64,000 bases of DNA from Chitinophagaceae bacterium (GTDB lineage: Bacteria; Bacteroidota; Bacteroidia; Chitinophagales; Chitinophagaceae), in the NCBI GenBank assembly GCA_016720775.1, contig JADKJX010000003.1:744001-808000 (forward strand), given 5' to 3'. A program made the translations under genes and the position numbers. The notes beneath the pieces were generated by a model, which searched no databases, had not been told where the DNA came from, and worked only from the letters and a program-made list of their open reading frames with translations. Positions 1 to 9,007 of this stretch are shown piece by piece (position 1 is the first letter of the stretch; every line of letters begins with the position of its first letter).

Positions 1-3000
1 GAATACAAAGATCAAAACGGTATCGGTGGTTAAACAGCCGTAACTGTTTTTTATGTTCAGTACGTAGTAACTATTGTCTTTTACAGTAACCGATGGGCTT
101 GGACAGGTGGTACAGCTCAGGCCGGTTGTTGGTGTCCATGTCCAGCTTACGATCGGCCCATTGGTTGTAATAGGGTTAAACGTAAGTGTGGTTCCGGTGG
201 TAGTTGTTATATCCGGGCCAAGATTAAGTGTTGGCTTTGGGCCTACATCTATTTTTACAAAATTGGTATCGGTAAAACAACCATATGCATCGTAACCGAT
301 CACTTTGTATAAAGTTGTCCGGGTTGGAGTAGCTACCGGGTCAGCGATGTTAACATTGCTGAGCCCTTGTGAGGGGGACCATAAATAACTGTTTGCGCCA
401 CTTGCCCGTAATCCTGTTGATTCACCGATACACAAGGTGTCGTTTGGTGTAACCAGCATCTGGAAAGGACGTATCACGGTAAGTGAAACCGAATCGAAAG
501 CAAAACATCCGAATGCACTTTCTCCTTTCACCATATATTTTATTGAGCTCGTTGGTGTAACAGATGGGTTTGCACAATTCGTACAACTTAATCCCGTGGC
601 CGGTGTCCAGGTATATTGTGATGCACCACTTGCGGATAACTGTGCTGTTTTGCCCAGGCACACATTCATATCGTTGCTGGCATTAACAGCAGGAGTGGGG
701 TGAACCACTATGGTAAATGTTTTTGGTACTCCCGGACAAGTGCTGGTAGAAGGCGTTACAGTAATAACAGCCGTTACAGGTGCATTGCCTGTATTCACTG
801 CAGTAAATGCAGGAATGTTGCCGGTACCATTTGCCGGCAAACCAATAGATGGATTGCTGTTCGTCCAGGCATATGTTGAGATACTGCTTAACGTTCCTGT
901 AAATGACACGGCATTGGTTGTTGATTTGTTACACAATGCCTGGTCTGCAGGCTGTGCAACAGACGGGATCGGGTTCACAGTTATTGTAAATGATTTCGAC
1001 GGGCCATTGCATCCCAACGCATTTGGTGTTACCGTAATGGTAGCAACCGATGTAGATGAACCATTGCTTACTGCGGCAAACGGAGCAATATTTCCGGTAC
1101 CACTTGCCGGCAAACCAATGGAGATGGCCGTATTTGTCCAGTTGTATATAGTACCGCTCACGGCTCCTGCAAATATTATTGCATTGGTTGCAGCCCCGTT
1201 ACATATTCCCTGGCTCGGTGGTTGAACCACATCAGGTGTTGGATTTACATTTATTGCAAAAGATTCAGGCGTACCAACACAACCCACTGCTCCGGGGGTA
1301 ACGGTGATGGTTCCTGTATTAACTGTATTAAGATAGTTGATGGCAGCAAAAGAAGCAATATTTCCGGCACCGCTTGCTGCCAAACCGATGGATGTATTAT
1401 TATTTGTCCAGTTGAATGTTGTTCCCACCACGTTACCGGTAAAGTTTACCGCATTGGACATGGAGGCATTACAAAGTGTTTGATCAGAAGGCCTGTTTAC
1501 ATCCGGTGTTGGTTTCACCGTTATTGTAAAGGTCTGTGGCGTACCCAGGCAACCGGCTGCAGATGGGGTGACCGTAATGGTTGCCGTAACAGCTGCATTG
1601 GTTGAATTGGTGGCTGTAAAAGCAGGAATATTTCCATTGCCATTTGCTGCAAGGCCAATGGATGGATCACTGTTCGTCCAACTGAATGTGGTTGCAGCTA
1701 CTGAACCGGTAAATGCAATTGCATTGGTCATTGCCCCATTACATAAAGCCTGGTTTGTTGGTTGAGCAACATCTGCTGATGGATTTACTGTGATGGTAAA
1801 TGTTTTTGCTGTACCCGGACAACCGGCAGCAGACGGAGTTACCGTAATTGTTGCGGTCACCGGCGTAATGCCGCTGTTGGTTGCAGTAAATGAAGCGATG
1901 TTTCCGTTGCCACTTGCTGCAAGACCAATCGATGTATTATTATTGGTCCAACTGAAAGTTGTACCGGCAACAGCGCCGGTAAATGTTATTGTATTTGTTG
2001 AAGCGCCATTACACAAGGTTTGATTGGACGGCTGTGTAACATTTGCAGTTGGGTTAACTGTTATAGTAAAAGTTTCTGGCGTACCCGGACAACCGGCTGC
2101 TGATGGGGTTACCGTAATGGTTGCAGAAACAGGCGCATTGCTATTATTGGTGGCAGTAAATGCCGCGATGTTTCCATTTCCACTTGCCGCTAATCCGATG
2201 GAAGTATTATTATTCGTCCAGCTGAAAGTGGCAGCAGCTACTGAACCTGAAAAATTTATTACATTGGTTACAGCACCATTACATAAAGTTTGATTTAATG
2301 GCTGCGTAACGTTTGGTGTTGGATTAACCGTAATGGTAAATAACTGCGGTACACCGGAACAACTGGCAAGTGTTGGTGTAACGGTTATGGTAGCTGTAAC
2401 AGGAGCATTGCTGTTATTGACAACGGTGAATGGCGGAATGTCTCCCGATCCACTCGCTGCCAGTCCAATGGATGTATTATTGTTCGTCCAGGTAAAAGTG
2501 GAACCGGCAGTTCCTGTAAAATCCACCAGGTTGGTTGTTGCCCCATCGCATAAGGTTTGGTTTGGCGGCGGGTTAACATTGGGCGATGGATAAACCGTCA
2601 CGGGGTGTATGGCTGTTCCGCTACATCCTCCCGGCATTGTTACTGTAAGCCGCACGATGTAAGAACCTGGTAGTGGATAAGTATGTGTTACGGTATCGCC
2701 CGTGCCCGTGGTGCCATCTCCAAAATCCCATAGGGTGGTAGACGACGGAAGGTTCCGGTTGTAAAAAGTAAAGGTCTTTGGCGCACATCCTGCATCGGCC
2801 GACATATCGAACCGGGCATCAAAGTTTCCCGTGATCCGAACCATTAAAGTATCTGTACAACCAAAATTGTTATACGGGATCACTTCAAGCCAGATGATCG
2901 AGTTCACGGCAGGGCCGGGGTTAAGGGTAAGCGTCTGGCCTGTTCCCAGTAATGTTGTATAGTTCTGGTTCCACCAGTTATAGGTTTGAAATCCCGGGGG

Positions 3001-4299
3001 GCCAACCAATGTTGTTATATTGGGGGGCGTACAATCATATTGAACTTCTACGGGGTTTCCGCAAGTGGTTTCCACGTCTACATAAGCATAGCCCCAGTGG
3101 CCCCTTCTTACGCAGTCGGCGGTGGTGAATTCAAGGTATAGTGTTCTGCCGCCATAGCCCCTCAGGCTCATGAAAACAGAAGACCATGGCTTATAGATCA
3201 CCATCGGGTTTACGGTAGAAACGGCAAATCCCGGCAAGCCGGAAGTGGAAATGTATTCAAAGGAGGCGCAGGTTACATAGGCATTGGTTGCCGAGTCGAA
3301 AAGTTTTGCATTGAACCTTGGTTGTGTCCATATGGTATGGCCCGGGTCTTGGAAAACCACCGCATAATTATACAGGATACAGAAGTTGGAATCATTTATC
3401 GGTACGTGTATGGGATAGCGGATCCTTTCTGCCTGTGCGCCAATATTTGTATTACCGAGCTTTACTGCAAAATTGCTTCCGTCGGGCGGGTTGGTCGGAA
3501 ATAACCCAAAGGGATCTATTGCAGAAGGAGTAATACGTGGTACGATGGTATGCCTGTTTGGTGTTGGTGGAGAAGGGGTGACCGTTATCACATTGGTGGT
3601 ACCTACGGAATCCACATCGCCAATAAAGCATTGCCAGTTTGTAAAATCCCCGTGCTCAAAATCCACATTATCGGGACATGGTATGGTGGCGTTGGTTGAC
3701 CCGGGGTTATGAAAATTTATTGGATTAACCGGACTTGTTTTGGCGGCACCAAGCACGATTTTCCCATCGGGATATAATATTCCTTCCTGGTTGCCCTTGG
3801 TAATCTTTGCCACCCCGTTTTTAAAACCGTAGCATACGGTTATATCCAGGGGCATAATTACTTCTCCGTTTTTCTTTAACAGGAACCATTTCCTGTTATT
3901 ATAAGCAGGGGTAACTGGTTCTTCAAAGTCATAAACGATTTCGTAACCAAAGGGAACTACTGTTTTGCCCGTTTCATCGATGAAACCCCATTTACCGGAT
4001 TTTTTTACAGCAGCCAGTTTATTCACAAAATTTCTTGCATCTTCAAATACAACCGGGGCAACAGTATTTCCGTTGGAATTAACGAATGAGAATTTGTTGT
4101 TTAGAAGTACCCTGGCAAAACCATTTGTAAAAGGCTCGGTTTCATCCCATAAAAGTTGATTTACGGGTTGGTGCGTTTGCCTGTTCACAAATTGAAATTT
4201 TGAACCGGCTGCTTTTATCTCAATTGTATTTTCAGCCGGTTTTTGGGCAGAAATTATTGAGGTAAATAATAAAAATAGAATAGATAAAGTTTTTCTCAT
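1..4299 (-). CDS. Giant secreted WG-repeat/PKD adhesin-like protein (3' end beyond window)
   Basis: An open frame runs without a stop from the ATG at 4299 to the window edge, at least 1433 residues. It starts with a signal peptide (MRKTLSILFLLFTSIISAQ). Residues about 60-160 hold WG-type repeats (KWGFIDETGKTVVP and relatives). Residues about 195-420 form a region rich in aromatic and Asn residues that resembles the jelly-roll modules of Bacteroidota gliding or adhesion proteins. A PKD domain follows at about 490-570 (WDFGDGTTGTGDTVTHTYP). Residues about 575-1200 carry seven repeats of 90 residues. The visible end has SprB-like Ig units (TWTPATGLSC, YLWSPSQGLS). Such proteins are usually exported by the type IX system and displayed on the surface; the C-terminal sorting domain would lie outside the window. 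A role in adhesion or gliding is inferred. The gene stands alone, with no TAnnTTTG box in its 349-bp upstream gap. Confidence 0.85.
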   Translation of the reverse strand, partial: MRKTLSILFLLFTSIISAQKPAENTIEIKAAGSKFQFVNRQTHQPVNQLLWDETEPFTNGFARVLLNNKFSFVNSNGNTVAPVVFEDARNFVNKLAAVKKSGKWGFIDETGKTVVPFGYEIVYDFEEPVTPAYNNRKWFLLKKNGEVIMPLDITVCYGFKNGVAKITKGNQEGILYPDGKIVLGAAKTSPVNPINFHNPGSTNATIPCPDNVDFEHGDFTNWQCFIGDVDSVGTTNVITVTPSPPTPNRHTIVPRITPSAIDPFGLFPTNPPDGSNFAVKLGNTNIGAQAERIRYPIHVPINDSNFCILYNYAVVFQDPGHTIWTQPRFNAKLFDSATNAYVTCASFEYISTSGLPGFAVSTVNPMVIYKPWSSVFMSLRGYGGRTLYLEFTTADCVRRGHWGYAYVDVETTCGNPVEVQYDCTPPNITTLVGPPGFQTYNWWNQNYTTLLGTGQTLTLNPGPAVNSIIWLEVIPYNNFGCTDTLMVRITGNFDARFDMSADAGCAPKTFTFYNRNLPSSTTLWDFGDGTTGTGDTVTHTYPLPGSYIVRLTVTMPGGCSGTAIHPVTVYPSPNVNPPPNQTLCDGATTNLVDFTGTAGSTFTWTNNNTSIGLAASGSGDIPPFTVVNNSNAPVTATITVTPTLASCSGVPQLFTITVNPTPNVTQPLNQTLCNGAVTNVINFSGSVAAATFSWTNNNTSIGLAASGNGNIAAFTATNNSNAPVSATITVTPSAAGCPGTPETFTITVNPTANVTQPSNQTLCNGASTNTITFTGAVAGTTFSWTNNNTSIGLAASGNGNIASFTATNSGITPVTATITVTPSAAGCPGTAKTFTITVNPSADVAQPTNQALCNGAMTNAIAFTGSVAATTFSWTNSDPSIGLAANGNGNIPAFTATNSTNAAVTATITVTPSAAGCLGTPQTFTITVKPTPDVNRPSDQTLCNASMSNAVNFTGNVVGTTFNWTNNNTSIGLAASGAGNIASFAAINYLNTVNTGTITVTPGAVGCVGTPESFAINVNPTPDVVQPPSQGICNGAATNAIIFAGAVSGTIYNWTNTAISIGLPASGTGNIAPFAAVSNGSSTSVATITVTPNALGCNGPSKSFTITVNPIPSVAQPADQALCNKSTTNAVSFTGTLSSISTYAWTNSNPSIGLPANGTGNIPAFTAVNTGNAPVTAVITVTPSTSTCPGVPKTFTIVVHPTPAVNASNDMNVCLGKTAQLSASGASQYTWTPATGLSCTNCANPSVTPTSSIKYMVKGESAFGCFAFDSVSLTVIRPFQMLVTPNDTLCIGESTGLRASGANSYLWSPSQGLSNVNIADPVATPTRTTLYKVIGYDAYGCFTDTNFVKIDVGPKPTLNLGPDITTTTGTTLTFNPITTNGPIVSWTWTPTTGLSCTTCPSPSVTVKDNSYYVLNIKNSYGCLTTDTVLIFVF
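690..2580 (-). repeat. Seven tandem 270-bp coding repeats (90-residue PKD-like units)
   Basis: Inside the giant adhesin the same block recurs with almost constant spacing. The codons for the TLCNGA-type motif begin near 2548, 2281, 2011, 1741, 1471, 1201 and 931, i.e. 267 bp once and then 270 bp each time. Each unit reads roughly FTITVNPTPNV, then NQTLCNGA, SWTNNNTSIGL, GNGNIAAFTATN and ATITVTPSAAGCPG. Each unit has two cysteines that could form one disulfide. The units have diverged, so they are old rather than fresh duplications. They look like the PKD-like repeats of Bacteroidota surface proteins and probably make a stiff stalk. Confidence 0.88.
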
Positions 4300-4648
4300 C
4301 GGACATTGGTTTGTTCATAGGATGTGGTTAAAGCTTGCTTGAGCGAACTCTATCAGGGTAATATAATAACGCTTTTATATCCCTGCATATTATAGGCTGC
4401 AGTTCATATTTTTTTGCCGTAATATTTTATGTATCAGGCGATGATGTGCAAACAGGAGAATGGCTTGTAAGCCAATACTGGCAAGAGTTATGGAGTCTCT
4501 CTTCTTCTTTCAACAAAGACGGTGGTGCATGCATAATTACGTGATGATCCGTAAAAATACGGAGCCGGTTTTTTTGAAAAAATAACCAATAAAAATAGCG
4601 AGGGCCAATTTGAAGGTTTTTTTTTGCATGCAGGCATGTGCAGCCGGA
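4300..4648. other. Intergenic region with no recognised gene
   Basis: These 349 bases separate the start of the giant adhesin from the end of the Crp/Fnr-type gene, both on the minus strand. I see no open frame, RNA gene or TAnnTTTG box on the minus strand. The only structure noticed is a small hairpin near 4550-4563 (CCGTA, loop, TACGG). The adhesin promoter must lie here but cannot be placed. Confidence 0.5.
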
Positions 4649-5374
4649 TCAGGGTTGCTCCCTGGTTTCCTGTTCCGCTTCTTTTTTGAAGGCCTTCATG
4701 TCATTGATCCGGATGAATTCCTTTGATACAGTTATCAGGCCTTGTTTTTCCAGCAGATTGAGCGTTGTGGTAACGGTTTGCCGGGAGGATCCTATCAGTT
4801 TGGCAATATCTTCGTGGGTGAGGAATTTTTCGAGCAAGGCCGTATTGTTAGTTACGGCATTATTTTCTGCAGCCAATTGCAGCAATAGCTGGATCAGCCG
4901 GCTTTTTACGTCTTTATTAAGAATGTTCAGGAGACGGGTCTCTACCTTACGCAGTTTATTACCCAGTTGAAAACTGAAGGCGATGGCCATTTGGGGTTTT
5001 CGTTTCAGCAGGGTAATAAAATCTTCAATGGTAAAAGCACATAGGCTTACCGAACTTCTGTATGCCCGGGCAAATTCGTCCTGGTCATTATTTTTTTCCA
5101 ATGTAAGTTGCCCAAAAACTTCTCCTTTCTGAATGATCTCTTTAATGACCTCATTGCCTTGTTCATCAATATATCCAAGCTTTATGAAACCTTCTTTGGC
5201 AAAATAAAGTTTGTTGTTGTTTTGAAAAGGGAAGTAGATATAATCTCCATCTTTTGCCTCCAGGAAATTATGGATAAGGCCGAGCTCTTCATATTCTTCA
5301 TCGGTGATGTGTTCAAAAATGTCGAATCCCCGCAGCAGCAGAAGCTTTGTATCGCAGGAGTTGGTTTCTGTCAC
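4649..5374 (-). CDS. Crp/Fnr family transcriptional regulator
   Basis: A 241-residue protein with an N-terminal cyclic-nucleotide-binding-like beta roll (about residues 15-130) and a C-terminal winged helix-turn-helix. The recognition helix is visible at LTHEDIAKLIGSSRQTVTTTLNLLEKQGLI. No Fnr-type cysteine cluster is present, so oxygen sensing by an iron-sulfur cluster is unlikely. The start is a GTG at 5374, six bases after the msrB stop; no ATG fits better. The spacing suggests co-transcription with msrB and so perhaps a link to oxidative stress, but the ligand and targets are unknown. Confidence 0.85.
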   Translation of the reverse strand: MTETNSCDTKLLLLRGFDIFEHITDEEYEELGLIHNFLEAKDGDYIYFPFQNNNKLYFAKEGFIKLGYIDEQGNEVIKEIIQKGEVFGQLTLEKNNDQDEFARAYRSSVSLCAFTIEDFITLLKRKPQMAIAFSFQLGNKLRKVETRLLNILNKDVKSRLIQLLLQLAAENNAVTNNTALLEKFLTHEDIAKLIGSSRQTVTTTLNLLEKQGLITVSKEFIRINDMKAFKKEAEQETREQP

Positions 5375-5380
5375 GTGGCT

Positions 5381-5839
5381 TTATTTTTTTTCAAAAAGCA
5401 GAGAAGCGGAGTTCATACAATATCTTAACCCGGTTGGTTTTGGCCCGTCATCAAAAACGTGGCCCAGGTGTGCACCGCAACGGCTGCAATTCACTTCTGT
5501 ACGAACCATGCCATAACTGTTGTCGGTAAGTTCTTCCACATTGTCTTTTTTTATGGGTTGCCAAAAACTTGGCCAGCCGGTTCCGCTCTCAAATTTGGTG
5601 GATGAATTGAACAGTTCCTGTCCGCAGCAGATGCATTTGTAAATGCCTTTTTGGTGATTGTCCCAGTAGATTCCGGTAAAGGCTCGTTCGGTTCCTTTTT
5701 TACGGGTAACCTGGAATTGTTCGTCATTTAACTGCTTGCGCCATTCGGCATCGGTTTTTGTTACGGCATATTTCTTTGCCTGGGTCATGGCCGGCAATGT
5801 TGAAAGAATGAAAAAGGCAAAAAGTAAGATCCGGGTCAT
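5381..5839 (-). CDS. msrB: Peptide-methionine (R)-S-oxide reductase MsrB, exported
   Basis: Reduces methionine-R-sulfoxide in damaged proteins. From the ATG at 5839 the protein has 152 residues and begins with a signal peptide (MTRILLFAFFILSTLPAMTQ), so it should act in the periplasm. The longer open frame starts with TTG at 5857 and is less likely. Two zinc-binding CxxC pairs are visible (CICC and CSRC), with the conserved GTGWPSFW and GAHLGHVFDDGP motifs. The catalytic cysteine is Cys141 in RYCMNSASL. It lies just upstream of the Crp/Fnr-type gene, probably as one operon. Confidence 0.95.
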   Translation of the reverse strand: MTRILLFAFFILSTLPAMTQAKKYAVTKTDAEWRKQLNDEQFQVTRKKGTERAFTGIYWDNHQKGIYKCICCGQELFNSSTKFESGTGWPSFWQPIKKDNVEELTDNSYGMVRTEVNCSRCGAHLGHVFDDGPKPTGLRYCMNSASLLFEKK

Positions 5840-5957
5840 AATGATTTGTTTGATCAAGCTACGAAACAGGCGGGCATATAGTTTTTTGTGCCCAAACCTT
5901 TAACAAGCTTTTTGGAATATGAATTTAAGCATTAATTTTAGCAGCGAACAGAAAACT

Positions 5958-6119
5958 ATGGGCATACTCAATCAAATAGCGGAATACCTGTACCTGAAGA
6001 AGAAGGACCCGGATGCACCCAATACAAAATGGGTGAAATACATGCATGGCATCAACCGGATATCGATCTTATTGTTCCTGCTGGCCATGATCATACTGGC
6101 CATTAAACTACTCAGGTGA
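5958..6119 (+). CDS. Small single-pass membrane protein (DUF6728-like)
   Basis: The favoured start is the ATG at 5958, giving 53 residues (MGILNQIAEYLYLKKKDPDA...). An in-frame ATG at 5919 would add 13 poorly conserved-looking residues. A weak -7 element (TAATTTTA, near 5933-5940) fits the shorter form. The protein has a basic, soluble N-terminal half with the pattern EYLYLKKKDPDAP, then one membrane helix (ISILLFLLAMIILAIKL). It resembles short Bacteroidota proteins grouped as DUF6728; that match is from memory. Function is unknown. Its 3' end overlaps the convergent lpxB by 12 bases. Confidence 0.7.
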   Translation: MGILNQIAEYLYLKKKDPDAPNTKWVKYMHGINRISILLFLLAMIILAIKLLR

Positions 6120-7232
6120 TCCGGTAAGAAAAGAATGAATGCTTGCGGCAGCATTGGCGGAAGCATTTCCGCCTTTTTTAAGCAGGTCTTTTAACCTGAT
6201 ATAATCTTCTTTTACCTGTTGTTGCTTTGCGGGGTCAGTCAGCAGCAGGGTAAGTTCGTGTTTTAGATTTTCAACCGTCAGATCATTTTGTATCAGTTCC
6301 TTTACTACTTCTTTATCCATGATCAGGTTTACCAGGCCAATGAATTTTATTTTTATCAGTCGTCGGGCAATCTGGTAAGAGAGGGCATTGCCTTTGTAGC
6401 AGATCACTTCGGGTACACCGAATAAAGCTGTTTCCAATGTGGCTGTTCCGCTTGTTACCAGTGCTGCTTTCGACTGCATGAGTAAGCGGTAGGTTTGATC
6501 AGCCACGGATGTTACGTTCATATATGGCCGCAGCAGTTCGTGGTAAAAACTTTCTTCAAGTCCGGGTGCTTTGGCAACAACAAACCGGTAGTGGGGAAAA
6601 TGTTTTGTTACTTCCAGCATGATGGGAAGCTTTTTTAATATTTCCTGTTTACGGCTGCCCGGAAGTAATGCAATGATATTTTTACTTCCCTGTTCTATGG
6701 TCATCGGCCCTTTTTGAGTAGTCACATAATCCTCCACTACTTCAACCAGGGGATGGCCCACGTATTCAACTTCGTAATCCCATTTTTTGTAAAAGGCCTT
6801 TTCGAAGGGAAGAATGACCAGCATTTTATCTACGCACTCCTTTATCTGTTTAACCCTGTTTTCTTTCCATGCCCAAACCTGTGGTGAGATATAATAGATG
6901 ATCCGGAAGCCTTGTTGCTTTGCCCATTTGGCGATCCGTAAATTGAAACCGGGATAATCAACCAGGATGATCGCATCGGGTTGGTACCGGGTAATATCTT
7001 CTTTGCAGAATTTTATGTTCTTTAATATGGTGCCCAGGTTATTCAGCACTTCAATAAAACCCATGAAGGCAAGTTCTTTGTAATGCTTTACCAGGGTTGC
7101 TCCGGCAGCCTGCATTTTATCTCCACCCCAGCAGCGGATATCTGCTGCAGGATCTTTTTTTCTTAATTCTTTGATAAGATTACTGCCGTGCAGGTCGCCA
7201 CTTGCTTCGCCGGATATGATATAATATTTCAT
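6108..7232 (-). CDS. lpxB: Lipid-A-disaccharide synthase
   Basis: A 374-residue GT19 enzyme that joins UDP-2,3-diacylglucosamine and lipid X to form the lipid A disaccharide, at the inner face of the cytoplasmic membrane. The N-terminal signature GEASGDLHGSNLIKEL is clear, followed by the family motifs YYISPQVWAWKENRVKQI, LPFEKAFYKKW and LLPGSRKQEI, and the C-terminal region around VTSGTATLETALFG. The length is normal for the family. It is the last gene of a minus-strand cluster with a small membrane protein and surE, an arrangement common in Bacteroidota. It implies a lipid A-bearing outer membrane. Confidence 0.97.
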   Translation of the reverse strand: MKYYIISGEASGDLHGSNLIKELRKKDPAADIRCWGGDKMQAAGATLVKHYKELAFMGFIEVLNNLGTILKNIKFCKEDITRYQPDAIILVDYPGFNLRIAKWAKQQGFRIIYYISPQVWAWKENRVKQIKECVDKMLVILPFEKAFYKKWDYEVEYVGHPLVEVVEDYVTTQKGPMTIEQGSKNIIALLPGSRKQEILKKLPIMLEVTKHFPHYRFVVAKAPGLEESFYHELLRPYMNVTSVADQTYRLLMQSKAALVTSGTATLETALFGVPEVICYKGNALSYQIARRLIKIKFIGLVNLIMDKEVVKELIQNDLTVENLKHELTLLLTDPAKQQQVKEDYIRLKDLLKKGGNASANAAASIHSFLTGSPE

Positions 7233-7250
7233 GCCTGATGTAAGTGAAAA

Positions 7251-7550
7251 TTACCCAAATGTTTTAATGCTGAGTGCCGTGAGGGCATAAATGAGTGTTG
7301 CCACAAAAATACCCTTGGCGGTATTATCGATCCGGGCATTGATGTAAATGGTGAACAAAACAGCATTGGCCATTAAGGAAAGGCTGATGGCAACCGTTAG
7401 CAAGCGATGGCCCGGTTGCACAAAAAGATACTGCAGGGCTTCCCAATAATTCAGTGGTCCCAGTTTGGTATATTTAAAAACCGCAAAGCCAACAAAAGGA
7501 GCTACCATGCCCATGATGAATCCAAAAATAAAATTGTCTTTCTTCAGCAT
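7251..7550 (-). CDS. Small multi-pass membrane protein between surE and lpxB
   Basis: 99 residues with about three hydrophobic segments (FIFGFIMGMVAPFVGFAVF, LLTVAISLSLMANAVLFTIYI, GIFVATLIYALTALSI). The ATG overlaps the surE stop in a TAATG, a sign of translational coupling, and 18 bases separate it from lpxB. I do not recognise a named family. Its position between surE and lpxB suggests an envelope-related role, but nothing in the sequence proves it. Confidence 0.8.
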   Translation of the reverse strand: MLKKDNFIFGFIMGMVAPFVGFAVFKYTKLGPLNYWEALQYLFVQPGHRLLTVAISLSLMANAVLFTIYINARIDNTAKGIFVATLIYALTALSIKTFG

Positions 7551-8335
7551 TATTTAAAGAGGTTCTTTTTTTCCAGTTCTTTTTTCAACGTATAGTTTGT
7601 AAGATCAAATTGTACCGGCACCACACTTATGTAATTATTCTTTAGAGCCCACACATCCGTGTCTTTACTTTTATCAAAGTTTACAAATTCGCCTGTGAGC
7701 CAGTAATATTTTTTACCGTGCGGATCTTTGCGTTCGGTAAAATCCTCTTCGTATTTTGCATAAGCCTGCTTGCATACTTTTATGCCTTTTATCAATTCCT
7801 GTGCAACGGCAGGTATGTTCACATTCAGCAAAAGATGTTTATCCATCTTCTGTTTTAATATGGCGCTTACTATTTTCTTTATATAAAACCGGGAAGCAGT
7901 AAAATCGGCTTCCACGCTGTAGTCAAGTAAAGAAAAGCCAATGCTTGGAATGCTTTCAATGGCTGCTTCCATGGCAGCACTCATGGTGCCGCTGTAAATT
8001 ACATTGATGGAATGATTGGCGCCGTGGTTGATGCCGCTTAAACAGAGATCCGGTTTTCGGTGAAGTACTTTATCTACAGCCAGCTTCACACAATCCACAG
8101 GCGTACCTGTGGTTTGCCAGGCTTCCGTATCGCCAAACAGGTCCACTTTATGCATGCGCAGAGGATGCCCGATGGTAATGGCATGTCCCATTCCGCTTTG
8201 CGGTTTATCGGGTGCCACCACTACTACTTTTCCGAGGTCTTTCACCGCCTCTACCAGGTTGCGGATGCCGGGGGCTGTAATACCATCATCATTAGTGATG
8301 AGGATGATGGGTTTATCTTTTTTGCTCTTTACCAT
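7550..8335 (-). CDS. surE: 5'/3'-nucleotidase SurE
   Basis: A metal-dependent phosphatase acting on nucleoside monophosphates. The start is placed at the ATG at 8335 (MVKSKKDKPIILITNDDG), giving 261 residues. The longer frame from 8362 would overlap the upstream gene and adds nothing family-like. Metal and substrate motifs are visible: ITNDDG near the N-terminus, APDKPQSGMGHAIT, and LCLSGINHGANHSINVIYSGTMSAAMEA. The stop overlaps the start of the next small gene, and lpxB follows, so the three probably form one transcript. Confidence 0.95.
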   Translation of the reverse strand: MVKSKKDKPIILITNDDGITAPGIRNLVEAVKDLGKVVVVAPDKPQSGMGHAITIGHPLRMHKVDLFGDTEAWQTTGTPVDCVKLAVDKVLHRKPDLCLSGINHGANHSINVIYSGTMSAAMEAAIESIPSIGFSLLDYSVEADFTASRFYIKKIVSAILKQKMDKHLLLNVNIPAVAQELIKGIKVCKQAYAKYEEDFTERKDPHGKKYYWLTGEFVNFDKSKDTDVWALKNNYISVVPVQFDLTNYTLKKELEKKNLFK

Positions 8336-8343
8336 TCTGAATT

Positions 8344-8808
8344 TTATAATTGAGGGAACCATTCCCTGGCAATACCGGGTTGACGGAAAGGCCAGGGTAT
8401 CATTGCCAGGATGATGACCAGGGCAATGCCGAAATAAATAAGTGTGCGTTTATGTTTTTGTGCATCGGTGTCGGCACGCTTTGCCATGCTTCTGCCCACA
8501 TGCACCAGCAGCCAGGCAATGATCATCATCAGGGCATGCTCCACTGCAAAGAATCGTTCAGCCGGTTCTTTCATTACTTCGCCCATTCCGCTTTTCACTT
8601 TTTCAAACCACATGCCTGTAAAATACAAGACCAGTCCCAGCAGCAATTGTATGTCGCAGCTGATCATGAAGAACAGGCTTATCTTATTATCAGCACTGCG
8701 GTATTCTCTTTTTGAGACGACTGCAAACAAGGCCGATAATACGGCCCACAGTCCGAGAACAACTACCGCCCAGCGAAGGATGCTATGAATAACCAATGAA
8801 TAATTCAT
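8344..8808 (-). CDS. Four-helix membrane protein, 'cytochrome B'-like family
   Basis: From the ATG at 8808 the protein has 154 residues; the frame is open upstream to 8919 but that stretch is not protein-like. Four hydrophobic segments are visible (SILRWAVVVLGLWAVLSALF, LFFMISCDIQLLLGLVLYF, AVEHALMMIIAWLLVHVG, LIYFGIALVIILAMI). Histidines lie in helices 1 and 3 (VIHSILRW, AVEHALMM). Related Bacteroidota proteins are often labelled cytochrome B, yet heme binding is unproven. It lies eight bases upstream of surE. Confidence 0.7.
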   Translation of the reverse strand: MNYSLVIHSILRWAVVVLGLWAVLSALFAVVSKREYRSADNKISLFFMISCDIQLLLGLVLYFTGMWFEKVKSGMGEVMKEPAERFFAVEHALMMIIAWLLVHVGRSMAKRADTDAQKHKRTLIYFGIALVIILAMIPWPFRQPGIAREWFPQL

Positions 8809-8955
8809 ATCGAAAGATTTGCGGCAAAAATACAGTAACTGAATCAGATTCCGCTCAGGAACAAACCCGGTTAAGTTGTGGTAAAACGATGCTGTGTGAA
8901 CAATATTATATGTAACCATCTTTTGCCTGTACTTTTTGGGGGATAAAAAATATTT

Positions 8956-9005
8956 TTTGGTAAGCTAAATAAATTAGTATATTTGTACTAACCAAATTAG
9001 TTGTA
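8956..9005 (+). promoter_or_regulatory. Promoter and triple half-site operator of the XRE-S24 gene
   Basis: A Bacteroidota promoter is readable: TTTG at 8956-8959, 18 bases, then TATATTTG (TAnnTTTG) at 8978-8985. Over it lie TTAGTA (8974-8979), a six-base spacer, TACTAA (8986-8991), then ccaaa and TTAGT (8997-9001). This forms two overlapping inverted repeats that share the middle half-site. The eight bases AAATTAGT also recur as a direct repeat at 8971 and 8994, 23 bp apart. The start codon is at 9008, so the leader is only about 15 bases. The site is placed for autorepression by the XRE protein; that is inferred. Confidence 0.72.
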
Positions 9006-9007
9006 CC

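Noticed and set aside
437..2593. Many plus-strand open frames of 65-170 codons
   Set aside because: They are mirror frames of the giant minus-strand adhesin. Their repeated valine-rich sequence follows the 270-bp repeat of the real gene, and none has a promoter or a recognisable family.
4495..4575. Resemblance of GATGATCCGTAAAAATACGG to repeat family B tail
   Set aside because: Only a few bases (CCGG-type end) agree and the diagnostic 23-bp core is missing.
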